DNA from: Phycomyces blakesleeanus NRRL 1555(-)
Taxonomy: Eukaryota; Mucoromycota; Mucoromycetes; Mucorales; Phycomycetaceae
Reading direction: 5' to 3'
Length of the DNA: 64,000 nucleotides
Assembly: GCF_001638985.1 (NCBI RefSeq)
Contig: NW_017265137.1
Span: forward strand, 895,054-959,053
The translations under genes and the position numbers were made by a program. Numbering within the stretch: the first letter of the stretch is position 1; every line of letters begins with the position of its first letter. Below, in pieces: positions 23,317-35,207 of this stretch. The notes beneath the pieces were generated by a model. It was not told where the DNA came from. It searched no databases and saw only the letters and a list, made by a program, of their open reading frames with translations.

Positions 23317-26300
23317 TATGTTTGTATGGTATGTAGACAAGGTTCTTACGAATTATTAGGTTCTGCGATCGAGATACTTTTTATTAAGCAATGAATAGTA
23401 GGGTATGTCTGACTAAACAATGAATGTCTTGTTTAGATAATAATAGTGGTACAAATACCATGGAACAAGCATAGTATATTCATTAATTGTAACTTTGAAA
23501 AGCTAACATAGTTTTTGGGTTAATACTTGTCTTAAGCAGGTAAATAGCGTGGGGCATTTTCATTCTGATTGTTTTTGTTATTGTTTCTATTTATTTAATC
23601 TGAAATATGTACTGGGAGACCAGTAAAGTTTTCTTATTAAGAAAACTTTTACTAATCCGAGCGGAGAGGCGCCAAGCAGTCTTGGGTGATATACTACACG
23701 CGTAGAATTCTTAAAAGTAGATTTTTGGAACAGCTCCAAAATGAATTATTATTGAGACTTCAATCATCTTATCTCATTCTATTTATTTCATTTTCTTCTT
23801 GGTAATTAATTAAAGGTAAATAAATGGGCTGAGTTCTATGGAGTTGATTTCAATAACGTCTATTTGAGTTCACATGTTGTGAATCCAAGATATTGGAATT
23901 AAAAGCTGTAGATGGATTAATCGATTCTAATAACTGCGGGAAAAAAGATGTGGTCCATGACGACCATTCCTATTCTTCTCCCTTCTCACATACTGTCTTT
24001 CATTAATAAGTATATATACCAACTCTATAGCAAATGTAAAGCTTTACAAGCACCGATATATATTTTCTACCTTTTGTAATTGTATTTTTTCTGGACAATA
24101 GTCGTTTTTTATATGAGTATTACCAAAAGAATAGTGATTTTATATTAAAAAGCAATCTTTATTTATCACAATTGTTAGCTATAGATTCTTTAATACATCA
24201 TATATTTTCATAGTAAATATGCTATTATATTACACTTATCACATCTATTGTCTTCTTTAGCATTATATAAGGATATATAGTGCTTGAGATATACAGCTTG
24301 ATTTCGTAAATCCATATAAGAAGTTTAATATTATTTGATTGTGATTCCATATTTGACAACAATCATTTGTTTCTCGAATATATGAGCTCATATTTATACT
24401 ATTAAAGCCATAAAAAAATGAAGAGGGGTTAATTATCCATAAAAAAAACCAATAACGTAAAAGTACAAATCAATTTATTTCACAGCGTTTTTTACTTAAT
24501 TAAGGTCTTTAATTGGCTTTGTAAGAATATCTTGCTCAGTTATATCTTTAGTATCGACTAATAATAGTCTATTTCTTTCAATTTATTTTATATTCTTATT
24601 AAAACTTGACTTGTATACTGTCAAGGTACGATTATAATATACTGTGCGAGTTCCAGGGAATCTTTGACTATTATAAGATCCGTTTTCTAAGGTACACACA
24701 ATCGACACTTACAATTTTGAAATTGACACGTAGATATCATTCGATGAGATATCCTGAAGTCTACCGTTTAAGTGGAATGTATTTACCAATCAAGACTTCT
24801 TTGTCGAGATATTTCTCCCATTAACCAATTGCTAAACTAACTCCTACCAAATAACAGAAAGAACAATACGGAATAGTGAGCTAATTAACCGCCATACCAA
24901 TGCCTATATTTATACAAATTTCGATATCTGCACTATTCTCTCAAATACCCACCAGATTGCTATGTTTGCGGTCACAAAGATCCACGCTAGCTACATAACT
25001 AATATTAAACTGAGACTTGGTCCGCATCTCCACCAAGTTATCAATGTCCTACTCAGTGTAAATGCGAAGGTAGTGTATACAATACTATTATATCACATTT
25101 TATATATTGTCAGAATATTCAAAGAAACAGTATAAACTCACTAGTTTGAAGATGCGTGAATTAACCAGTAGTACAAAAAATGATTTTGCGGTAATCATGT
25201 CAACTTTTACAGCTTAACTAAAAAAAGTTATACTTATTGTAGCTTCAAAGCTTCTCTTCAAAACTACTTCCTTGTACCCTTCGATGTTTTCTCACTCCTA
25301 GACGAACTTGGAAATTTATTCTTCCACTAATTTTCTCTTTGTCTATTCTGGATGTCAGGGTATATAGAGATTAACATTATAGCTGTATCTCTCCGACTCT
25401 TTAAGAAGTTCTGGGGATAATTTATTAACAAGCTAAGCCTGTAAAAAAGAGTGGCAGAATTAAATATCGGCACTCTAGAATCAACAAGACAGTATGATAA
25501 AGTTCAGAAAAACAAGTCAGGCAGATTATATTGCCATCTTTATTTGGCAGTAGTCTCATAATAATGCTCAAGAGCTCAATTATAGGAGGGATATCATTAC
25601 TGACTTGAAAACATTTTCTATATTCATAGCTTCTCACTTGAACAACACAAAGAAATTTGAATATTGTTGGTCTTTGTTACTTTTGAGAGGGAAAAACTCT
25701 TATATGATATGAATAAAGTATATTATATGCCCAGAAAAAGCTATTACTGAGATATATCCAGCTCAAAGAAAAATCTAATTTAGATCTCATAGCCCAAAAA
25801 TCGAATGTTTTTCGTACTAAATCAACAATATTGCTAATTTCCTTGTCTATCTTTTAATAATATTAGTAATTTTATTTACTCTTACCTTTTTTACACAAAT
25901 ACTAAAAGTTTGACAGGTTAGTAGACTTTATTATTGCATTTAATTTTCTATAAGTTTAACATTTACCTTTATTATAACTAAAAACTCTCAAGTCAGATAT
26001 TTAATCGGTTATTTCTTTTAACGTATGTCCTCAGTATTATACCAGCTGGATATTATTTCTATAAACCAGGGCATATTATATTGACCTTCATAATATGTAA
26101 AGCCAATATGACTCGGGTAAAAAAAATTGGGTTAGGTAGCTTCACTTCAAAAACTTATATCATAAGATATATTCAAATTTTCTGATTAAGATGATGAATA
26201 TGCTTATAAGTATATTACTAGACAGCTAGCATCTAAGACATATTATAATAGCTATTATTTTAGCTAGGAATCAAGTGTCATTTAGTCAAGAATTATAATT

Positions 26301-26372
26301 AATAAAAAGCATCTTTATTCTTATCTAAAGACTATTCATAAACTTGACAATTCCCAGTGGTAATAATTATGC
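23317..26372. other. AT-rich intergenic region
   Basis: About 3 kb upstream of csn1 without a supportable gene. It contains a near-perfect palindrome at 23622-23652 (GTAAAGTTTTCTTA facing TTAAGAAAACTTTTAC) and many scattered short frames of low-complexity composition; it may hold old transposon debris I cannot classify. Confidence 0.4.
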
Positions 26373-27787
26373 GACTTAGCTACAGGTGAAAATAATTTTT
26401 ACTGTGGGTTTTTCTAGGCCTTGCGCATTTTAGCATATTGGCTACCCGATGAGAGCTGAAGAATAAATGAAAATAATAAAAGTAACTCCCTAAATATGAG
26501 GGGGAATAAAAAAATGTGTAAAAAGTGAAGGATAAATAAAGAAAAAGTATGGAACACGCATGACAGAGACAAATATGAATAGTCAGCAAAACAGTAAGAG
26601 AGCACGTAAAAAACCCCCTGTGGGAAAAAACGGCTTTTAGAAAGACTAAGACTAAAATAGATAATACAGCTGGTAAGAATACAGGTGAAATAAATATATA
26701 AGATAAATAAATGACACGAAAGAATCGAGAATAAGTAACTAGGTACTGACGGCACCAGAATTGGGAACGGATTTCAGCAGGGATAGGAGCTCCAAAGAGG
26801 GATTCCTTTTAGAAACTCGGGCGATCCATTTATGGATCCAGAATACACAACGGTACCAGACCAAGTCAGTCCTCCTAGGCACAATTTCGGGAGGGCACAG
26901 ATGGAGGGGGTTGATGAGGAACGGTGGAAATTTCGGATAGAAGATGAGGGAACGGATCACCAGGAAGAGGTTCTTGGGTGGGCGGCGGGATGCGGTGGAG
27001 ACGGTTTGGTTTTGTGTCACGGAATTTTGCTGCAAGGTCGATGAGGATTTGACCATGAGCTTTTTCTTCTGGTAGTTTGTAGGATGAGGTGGTTTGATCA
27101 ACAGCACGTAGCAAGGCAAGCAAGCACGGCCACCAATCGCACCACGTATCAGGCGATTTGAAAGACCTGGGGAGACAGTTGAGAGCATAGTCGATGAGAT
27201 GAACCTCTGAGGGAGGAGCAGGATCCATCAAAGACCAGAGTTTTTGAACGAGAGTGATTGTGGCGGGGCATATCAGCATGTGGTTTCGGTTACCCTTGAT
27301 AGCGCCACATTGGCACTCAACTGATGGTGTAGGTGGTAGCCAAGCAATTCGCCATTTGATCAGGCGGCGTCGTTCTGAACGAGTGCAGGGAAGTAGTAAG
27401 ACTGGATCCCAGACAGGTTTGCACAAGCCTCTAGCGACGGTTACCGGACGGTTAACGCTCGCAAGTTGCATGTCGATTTATTTTTGGCACAGTAGAACAT
27501 AAGCTTCTTTTAATGGGTCCTTCAACCAAGGTTGATGTTCTTTCAGCAATTGGGCCTTTTTCCAGAGTACACTACGACGAAGCTCACCCCATGTCGTTTT
27601 TTCTTTGGAAAGGTCCAGCTGCGTGGTAAGAGCTTTGATCAGGGAGTCTGAAGGTAGTGTTTCAGCACGACGAAGAAATTTGGCTTGAAGAGCACAGAAA
27701 CGGGTGAATAGGTTGGGTAGAGCAGCTAATGCAGCGATATGAACAACCCCCATCGTTGCATCGGGCCGTCTGACTTAGCTACAAGTG
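26373..27787 (-). mobile_element. 5'-truncated non-LTR retrotransposon (LINE) fragment
   Basis: The minus strand encodes the C-terminal part of a LINE ORF2 in frames at 27753-27478, 27471-26875 and on to 26744, broken by frame changes. It has the zinc-binding block VECQCGAIKGNRNHMLICPA (CxC, then NH, then C), preceded by RRRLIKWRIAWLP, typical of fungal LINEs. The region is clearly richer in GC than its flanks. It is bounded by a direct repeat GACTTAGCTACA(G/A)GTG at 26373-26388 and 27772-27787, a likely target-site duplication. Missing reverse transcriptase and endonuclease domains fit 5' truncation during target-primed insertion. Confidence 0.75.
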
Positions 27788-28018
27788 CCAGAAAATACAG
27801 TGTTTCTACTTGAGATTGAGACAAATTAGGAAATGTTTTAGGCAAATCAAAATTAATTTTTAGACAATATGCTTATCTTTGTGGACAGAACGAGAATGAA
27901 ATTTAGACAAAGAAAAATTAGCTTTCAAAGTAGAGATTTATTCAGACATTTTACCTGTACTTGTCTAAATGTCTCAAAGAGACAACCTGTTTACGTTACA
28001 GTGACTGGATTGTTTTTG

Positions 28019-28044
28019 TTATTGTTGCTGCTGCTGCTGCTGCG
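28019..28044. repeat. (TGC)n microsatellite
   Basis: About seven TGC/GCT triplets just inside the left TIR of the Fanzor element. Confidence 0.8.
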
Positions 28045-29057
28045 GACTGCTTCTTATTTGCTTGCTTGCCTTTATCAGATCTTTGGAAAGCCGTCGGTCG
28101 ATGGGTTCCTCTCTAAGTTGACAAAACAATTGTCATCATATTTTTACAGCATTAACATTTCGCTGCCACAGTGTATTACAGGCTTTACAGACCAGTACAC
28201 TGGAACCACGAGTGTGATTTGCAAATTCTACATTCTTCGCCTAGCAATTGTTGCACGTCTTTGAGGTATTGTATTCATCTATTGGAACAGCGACAAGACC
28301 TCCATCTCTCTCGTTTCTTCAAAGCCTTCCACAAAATTTCTGTCACTCCACATCGGCTATTATTTAGTCTTACCAAGTCCTTCCCGAACATACTGACAAG
28401 TGTTGAGTTGGTGTGGTGCAACGTTGTCAGAAAAATAATAAATGAAAATAGAGTTGCCAACGAGTTCAGAAGGCAAATATATAGAGAGATATAGATGAAT
28501 TACTGTGATAACGCTCGGGTCTATCCAACAGTAAGGAGATGTAGTAAAATGTGTATAGAAAGGACAAATATAACAAGAAGTATGCTTATAACTATCGCGA
28601 AGAGTTGTTATAAGTCAGTGACGATGAAATAAATGTATAAACAAAAGTAAAATAAGGGATTTGATCAATAAAATAAGGATAGATAAGGATTCTGTTTTAT
28701 TATTGCTTCATCTGAAGACTTTTATATGTGAACAGTATATACTACTTTGCTATAAAGCTCTATTAAAGCAGTACCAATGATGAAATACAATGCACAAGTG
28801 TATGTCTTGTGCAAGGGGATTGAAGGAAATCCTGCAAAGAGCGTCATACTTCTTTGCAGGATATTCGTGGTCTAAGTGGAACCAAAAGAACACACACCGT
28901 GTCAATACCGGCCCAAAAAACAATTAACGGGATTTTTGTTTTTTTCTTCTTTATACGGGAGGGGTTTCCACTTATTTAACTTTTCAAAAAGAAAAAGAAA
29001 AAGATTAGAAATTTCAACTAAAGAAAGAAGAAAGAAAAAAGATTAATTACTCACTTT

Positions 29058-29111
29058 GTTGGCTTGTTGGCTTATTGGGTTGTTGGGTTGTTGGCTTGTT
29101 GGCTTGTTGGA
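29058..29111. repeat. TTGGCTTGT-like 9-bp tandem repeat
   Basis: Six or so variants of TTGGCTTGT/TTGGGTTGT in tandem. They lie in the reading direction of the broken Fanzor gene, where they would encode a Pro/Thr/Gln/Asn-rich stretch after its conserved basic block. Confidence 0.75.
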
Positions 29112-29302
29112 TTTAGGGTTTGTGGCTTCTTCCTTATTCTTCTTTTTTTTCTCTTCTTGTTATATTTGCTATTTCTGTTTATCAAGATGTTCACCATTTG
29201 TTCTGTTGCTTTCTGGCGCCCTTAATATAGGAGAAACTGATCTTTGGCAGTGTTACTGCCATAAAAATCATATAACGCGTCCAAGTGAGTCAAAATATAT
29301 TG

Positions 29303-29845
29303 TGTGGTGATCCAGACACTCGGATGTTGGATTTATCACATATAAGAACATATTCATATTGGGATAGCGTAGTAGCTATCATCTTGTCGGTATAAAATTT
29401 ATATAAATGATTAAGTAATCAGCCCAATAATTATTACAGTTAGTACTGTAGATAATATCTTAAAGATTGTTAAGATAATTATATCATACTGCCGGGTAAA
29501 CTGTGTCAGATCGATATGGAGCTAATTTAATAGGAAGTCCTAAAGCTCTAGTGTAAAAGAGAAAAGAATAGCTAAGAGCTAAAGAAGTACAATTTATGAC
29601 TTGATGTCATAATTGTAACACCGACACTAGTTAAGCAGTAAATACACTCTAATAACCAAATATAGTAAAGGAAGAAAGCCTTAAGAAACTAAGACGTAAT
29701 GACAAGAGCAGATTGTGTTTTCTTATAAAAAGGGACACTTTTTATTTATGAATAAAGACAACTTATATACAGTCTCAAAGTATTTCTATACGTCTCTATC
29801 ATCAAATATTTTATTTTTCTATTGTTTCGTACCTGAAATACCACA
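29303..29845 (+). mobile_element. solo LTR, family 1, inserted in the Fanzor gene
   Basis: TGTGGTGATCC...CTGAAATACCACA, 543 bp, with an exact 5-bp target duplication tattg (29298-29302 and 29846-29850). Excising it and one duplication rejoins the Fanzor frame across SHAAYIDHVQY and ILTHLDAL. Nearly identical to the copies at 17337 and 38343. Confidence 0.92.
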
Positions 29846-31956
29846 TATTGTACGTGATCAATATATGCTGCATGGGAGGCTGTCTTGTGAGATGGTATAT
29901 GACTTTTAATGGCTTCAATTCCGTCTTGTCTTTTCTGCCGAAGTTGATCTGCTTGGTATCTTGTCGATCTGGTCATATGGCAGTATTCACGAGTTGTGCC
30001 CTGCAGTAAACTATGCGTTTTGGTAGATAACCTCTCTGCTGCAGTAAAAACGGCCTTTCGTCCATAGTCGACAAAAATTGGCTTATAGTTGTGTTGTACC
30101 TCATTGAACTCAAAATTTGATAATTCAAGTTGAAGTGTGCTGTTTCTTACTTCGATGGGAGTTGGGTTCCTCTTGTAGAATAGGCAATCGATGGAAATTC
30201 CATCTTTTCTTATTAAATTTCTAAACATGATTCGATTTTTGCCATTTGGCTCAAGGTCAGAACTATGAAATAATAAGGGTTATTATTCCCTAATAAATTG
30301 ACAATGATGTATATATACCTCTTGCACCTCAGTTTAGAAATATTACTCACGTTTTTGAATAATAAGAGTTTATTATTATATCCTCTTGGCAGTGGTCGGG
30401 ACACAAAACAGGATGGTGCATTTGCACTAATAGTTATTGACCGAAAATGCAAAGATGGCTTTGGAAATAGTGCAAATAGTCTTGGTAAGGGAAGCCTGCG
30501 TATATCAAAGGGATTATGGTTTGTATGTTCTAGTTCATACTCGGACAGGATTTACGAAAGTATGGAGATATGCTTTTCAAGGTGTGCTGATAGAGTAGCC
30601 AAAGTCACTTTGTCCGGGATATGGCTTTTTAACAACTGACAGGTGTTTGTAATTGATGGTTTTTGAAGTTCTTGTAAATTTGATGCACAAATTGGCCAAA
30701 TGGGGTCCCCTCCACAAACAAACTGATAGCAACATTCTTCAGGAATGCTATTAATATCCTTTGGAGATACATTCTAAAATTTACAAAAGTATGAATTTTA
30801 TGATAATATTGCCGATTGCTTTTAGAAAATACAAGAATATAATGACTTACAACTAATACTTTTTGCAGTGTGTAGTGAAAAAAAAACTCAGTGATTGTTT
30901 CTCAAAGTTTTCTACTATATGTTTGGTATAGCATGTTGCAAGTTCAGTGCAAGCTTCGGACAGACATTGGCTGGTCCCGCTTTGTAGGCTTTGATTGTAT
31001 ACGGCATTTGTAATCGAGGCTCTATAGGTATCCTAGGATTGTACAAGATCTGGTAATACATTAGCACTCTTTGTTACTTTTCTGTCATTAATAAGTTGGC
31101 ACACCAAGTACCGAAATGTCTGTTTGTAAATGGAGTTAGGTATTGAATCGTGAGAAGATGGCAAGCAGTAGCTGTTTATGAACATAATTTCCCTGGATAT
31201 ACTATTATGGAGATCATTTGAAGTGATAAGGATCTTATTTCTTAGTAACATTTTGTATTCCTTGTTGACGACAGTATTCAATGAGAATTTTCTCATTAAA
31301 GCTTTATAAGAAAATCCAAGATTGTTTGAAAACTCCTTGCGCTTTGATGGTATATGATTAGGGCATTCATAAGATCGCGATGTACTGTGATCCTCTTGTT
31401 TACAGCTTCTACAAAGAACTAAGGAAGAATCGGTGTCTGATTTTTTTCTTTAAGCTTTATGTTCATTTTCCTTGAGACCCGAACTTTGACTTTTTGCGGC
31501 TCTACTGGATGTTCTAACTAATAATAGTAGTTAAAAAGAAAAAAGGTTCATTAGCATGAAGAATTTATATAGAAACAACAAGTTTATATATGTACCATCG
31601 TCAACTGAAGTTTATTTATAACATGTACATATGTAATAGTTTTATTTGCATGTCTGCTTTCTCCACAATCCTCACGCATCATATCTATAACAAAAGGTAG
31701 ATGGTTATAAGAATATAGACTTGATTGAATTAATTACTATCTATTACTTTTAAAAGGATCATCTACGTTTTCTCCAGACTTTTTTTTCGTTGATGATTGA
31801 TAACTCCTTTTCAAGAATAAAACTTTTGAATGTATCAAAAGAAAACCAAAATAGAAAGAGATGCTTATTGATATCAAAATGTGGTCAGCAATTTATACTG
31901 TATTGTGATTGATTTATTAAGAGTATCTGCAGCAGTTAAATTTCATATATCATTAT

Positions 31957-32488
31957 TGTTGTAAATGAGTATTGACTACTGCTGTAATTGAGAATAAGTC
32001 TGAAGGAAATAATATAAGGCCTCAGCTATTCCAGTCAAAGGTGTCTACCGATTACTTTATTATTTAACACACAGGTTTAGCATGCATGATAGTGATTATA
32101 TTTCATATGATGATATCACCATAATATGGGATACATCAGTGGATTATTATAAGCATAATTATAACTCATAAACACATTTACTTTCGATGTTAATACTTCA
32201 TTGGGACTACACACATTTATATAATTAATCATACATTAATTATCCCAAGATCACGTTGCTCTGATTAAGGCTCAGATAGGATCGATTACCTGACCCCAGT
32301 CATATAATTTTCCCGATCCAAAATAATATAAATAGCAGTAGTAGTTCAGTGTAGGAACCTGGTCAAACTTTGATACAAAATCTTTCTCAATAAACAAAAC
32401 CTACACAAGTTCTCACGAATCTTCGTTCCTAATTTCAAATCTTCAATTCTTCCTCTTAAAAACTTCTTCAACTTCAACCACCACAACA
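31957..32488 (+). mobile_element. solo LTR, family 2
   Basis: TGTTGTAAATGAGTATTG...CCACCACAACA, 532 bp, with an exact 5-bp target duplication attat (31952-31956 and 32489-32493). It lies upstream of the Fanzor start, inside the TIR element. Confidence 0.9.
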
Positions 32489-33247
32489 ATTATCAATTGA
32501 CCTTTGTGATTAAAGTTGTTCCTTATAGCCTTTGTTAAAGCAAATAATGGTCTATAGAAATGAGTATCAAAAAATAATATATAAATTATGTTCACTATGA
32601 ACCTGACAATATTGAAATTATTAAATTTATATTTTTAATGCATTTATAGAAATCAAATGACTAGTAAAGAAAGAGCATTTGGATTGTCAAAAAGTTCAAT
32701 TTTTTTTTCATAAAATAAGCATATCTTGAGCATCTCTTCTCAATCTGTATTCAATTCTCGGTATGGCTACTATATACTATATATAATGTTTTTCGAAATC
32801 TAACCCCTAAAGATATTCTTAATGAGCCCAATTATTTGTGCAGAAATAAAAATTTAAAATTTAAAATTCAAAAGTCTAACAGCTTTTCAAAGTTCTGATA
32901 AAGGCTAGAAAGCAAGCAGTAAGCACTACTATAATCAAAAAAGCAATAAAAATCCCATCACTAATGTAATCAGGTTATCTCTGAGACATTTAGATAATTA
33001 CAGGTAAAATGTCTAAATAAATTTCTACTTTTCCTGAAAACTAATTTTTCTTTGTCTAAATTGCATTCTCATTCTATCCACAAAAGGTAAGCATATTGTC
33101 TAAAAATGAATTTTGATTTGTCTAAAGCATTTCCTAATTTGGCTCAATATTAAGTAGAAACACTGTAAATTTCAGATTGAGGACTTGGTAGAATAATGTC
33201 CGACATCCCGACACATTCTCAGGAAAGTCCGATGCAAAATAAAAATA

Positions 33248-33341
33248 TGCCCCTGGCGAGGTTCGAACTCGCGACCACTGCGTGACTCTGGTATACCTTT
33301 GAAGTATAAGCACAATGCGCTGCCTACTGCGCCACAGGGGC
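33248..33341 (-). tRNA. tRNA-Ile (UAU) with intron
   Basis: The minus strand folds as a tRNA: acceptor GCCCCTG with CAGGGGC, D arm GCGC..GCGC, T arm GCGAG-TTCGAAC-CTCGC, discriminator A. The anticodon loop CTTATA-A carries UAU and is split after position 37 by a 21-nt intron (CTTCAAAGGTATACCAGAGTC) whose GGTATACC can pair with the anticodon region. After removal 73 nt remain. Introns in tRNA-Ile(UAU) are known in other fungi. Confidence 0.88.
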
Positions 33342-33479
33342 TTACGATGTTTTACATTGTATATTTTAAAACGTATCAATTAATATATTGCAACCAAAAA
33401 AGTTTGAGTTATTCATAAATATAAAAGCAGTAAGCTCTTATAGTAATTCAGTTATATAGCTGTTAAATTCATTATATAT

Positions 33480-33976
33480 AAAGACATATTCATATTGAGG
33501 TAGATTAGTAACTCTTATAATATCAGTATATAATATATATAAATAATTAAGTAATCAGATCTATAATTATTATAGTTAATATTATAAATAATAAGATATC
33601 TATGATATTTTAGATACAAAATAATAGAAAATATGATATTTCAGATATGAAACAATAGAAAAATAATAAATTTGATAACAGAGATATATAGAAATACTTT
33701 GAGACTATATATAAGTTGTTCTTTATTCATAAATAAAAAGTGTCTCTTTTTATAAGAAAATATAATCTACTCTTGTTATTACATCTTAGTTTCTTAAGAC
33801 TTTCTTTCTTTACTATATTTGGTTATTAAAGTATATTTACTGCTTAACTAATATCAGTATTACAATTATGATATCAATTCATAAATCATACTTCTTTAGC
33901 TCTAAGCTATTCTTTTCTTTTTTATACTAGAGATTTAGAACTTCCTACTAAATTAGCTCCATATTGCTTTGACATA
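33480..33976. mobile_element. decayed family-1 LTR fragments
   Basis: 33480-33600 resembles the 5' part of the family-1 LTR in plus orientation; 33604-33976 is a minus-oriented copy that stops abruptly inside the LTR where a CACTATGAG sequence begins. Both differ from intact copies mostly by C-to-T and G-to-A changes. Confidence 0.65.
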
Positions 33977-34602
33977 CACTATGAGAAAAAAAGAAGGTCC
34001 ACCGGGAGTTCACTGAGGGGCCGCTTAGAAGGTTACCCAGGTGGGTATTTTTTGCCTACCCACTTTTTCACCTCCTGCCTGTTATGGATTATCATATAAC
34101 CCCGCTTATTAACAAAGGTGAAGTTTTATTCAGTTACCAATACACATTTTTGTAATCTATATTTGACTTTTTATTGGTGTTTATATACAAAAGCCTTGAT
34201 TTATAATTCTCTTTTATTGGATATTAAAATTTCCATCTTAACCTTATATCTAAAACCATTGGTCACTTTACAATTCATATTCACTTGATTGGTTTTCATT
34301 TATATAGAGCTTGGATTATTAATAATTTTAATTGAATTAAAAACATATTTTTCACCAAATATTCTTATAAATGAGTATTTTATTGGTTGTTGGAAGAGAA
34401 ATAAATTTTATAGAACATGGTTTATTGGTTGGCAAAATACAAAATAGTTTATTGGTTATCAAAACAAAAAATAGTTTATTATATATAGATTATACTGATT
34501 AAATATAATTTTATTTACTAGACTCTATTGATAGTTGATATTTTATTATATGATACCTACCAGGCACAGACTTACAGTCTACTATTGCTTTTTATGGTTT
34601 TT

Positions 34603-35207
34603 TCATAATTGACTGACCTTTGCAACAGATGCCCAGTTTTTGTAGCATCTGGTAAAGTCTATGCCATTGTTTCTAAGTAGACAGGCATGTCTGGTACATG
34701 CCCAGTTCTTGTCCTCTTAAGAAATTGCACTCCAGTTTAGATATTGTTCCAGAGCTTGCACAGAAGGAAGAGTGGCCAGCTCATTGCAGACAAGGCCTGT
34801 ACAAGTGTGAAGGATTGCCTTGTTTCCTTTATCTAGCTCAACCCCAAGATTGTGGCTCATCATTCTGTAGATATGTACCAAAGTTATATCTTTGATATTT
34901 GGTACTGGTCTTGGAATTGCTCCACCAAGATTCTGTATTATCTTATGTTAGCCTGTATATTTTGCTTCCTTTTATTATTTCTTACGTTATGTACTATTGT
35001 CAGCTCTGGGCTTTCTTGGCCATTCATATCTTTACAAACATTGGCAATCTCCTGCCTAAGCAATGCTTGTTCATCCCGGGGTGCTTCTTGACCTTTCTTG
35101 AGTGCGTCTTGTCCAACCTGAAGTTCTTCCTGGCCTTTTTGCAATGCAAAAAGTGTTTCTTGCATGCCCTGAAGTATCTGGAGAATTGTATAATCTGTAT
35201 TATTCAT
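34603..35207 (-). pseudogene. coiled-coil ORF, probable transposon companion gene
   Basis: Exon 1 (35207-34986) encodes MNNTDYTILQILQGMQETLF followed by a heptad-rich run with repeated (Q/K)KGQEELQVGQDALKKGQEA-type units. A GTAAGA donor and TACAG acceptor join it to 34932 onwards (NLGGAIPRPVPNIKDITLVH.. CNELATLPSVQALEQYLNW), interrupted by one TAA before continuing EDKNWACTRHACLLRNNGID to a TGA at 34603. No family recognised. It is divergent to the Tnp2-like gene at 35.5 kb and may be a second, DNA-binding gene of the same element, as En/Spm elements often carry. Confidence 0.4.

Larger units (their letters stand above)
28136..31682 (-). pseudogene. Fanzor (eukaryotic TnpB-like nuclease) pseudogene
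   Basis: From an ATG at 31682 (MMREDCGESRHANK) the minus strand gives, with introns and frame changes: a zinc-knuckle-like CRSCKQEDHSTSRSYECPNH (about 31400), helical blocks (31300-31040), a beta-rich block RSITISANAPS (about 30430), the RuvC-I motif PIFVDYGRKAVFTAA (about 30050), then EYCHMTRSTRYQADQ and SHAAYIDHVQY. A solo LTR interrupts the gene at exactly this point; past it the frame resumes ILTHLDALYDFYGS.. QGRQKATEQMVNILIN. Near the end are FGKDLVRLNNSRCG, DEYNTSKTCNNC, VCKACNTLW and the RuvC-III site QRNVNA. Damage includes a TAG at 28243-28241 inside the zinc ribbon, frameshifts, and RuvC-III Asp to Asn. Domain order and spacing are those of Fanzor/TnpB; the RuvC-I aspartate is kept. 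Identification is by motif, not by search. Confidence 0.72.
27798..33165. mobile_element. TA-flanked TIR transposon carrying a Fanzor gene
   Basis: Both ends read CAGTGTTTCTACTT inward and are flanked by TA (27796-27797, 33166-33167), as in Tc1/mariner elements. Inverted similarity extends for about 200 bp (27798 to about 27997 and about 32965 to 33165). Each TIR holds three or four copies of a TTTAGACA-like motif. The 5.37-kb interior carries a broken Fanzor gene on the minus strand and two later solo LTR insertions (29303-29845, 31957-32488). I saw no transposase inside, so it probably depended on one supplied elsewhere. Confidence 0.75.

Noticed and set aside
23622..23652. Palindrome as a transcription terminator
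   Set aside because: Intrinsic hairpin terminators are not used by RNA polymerase II, and no gene ends here; recorded only as a structural oddity.
27869..28264. 131-codon plus-strand frame with poly-Leu
   Set aside because: It runs through the TIR and a TGC microsatellite, antisense to the Fanzor zinc ribbon.
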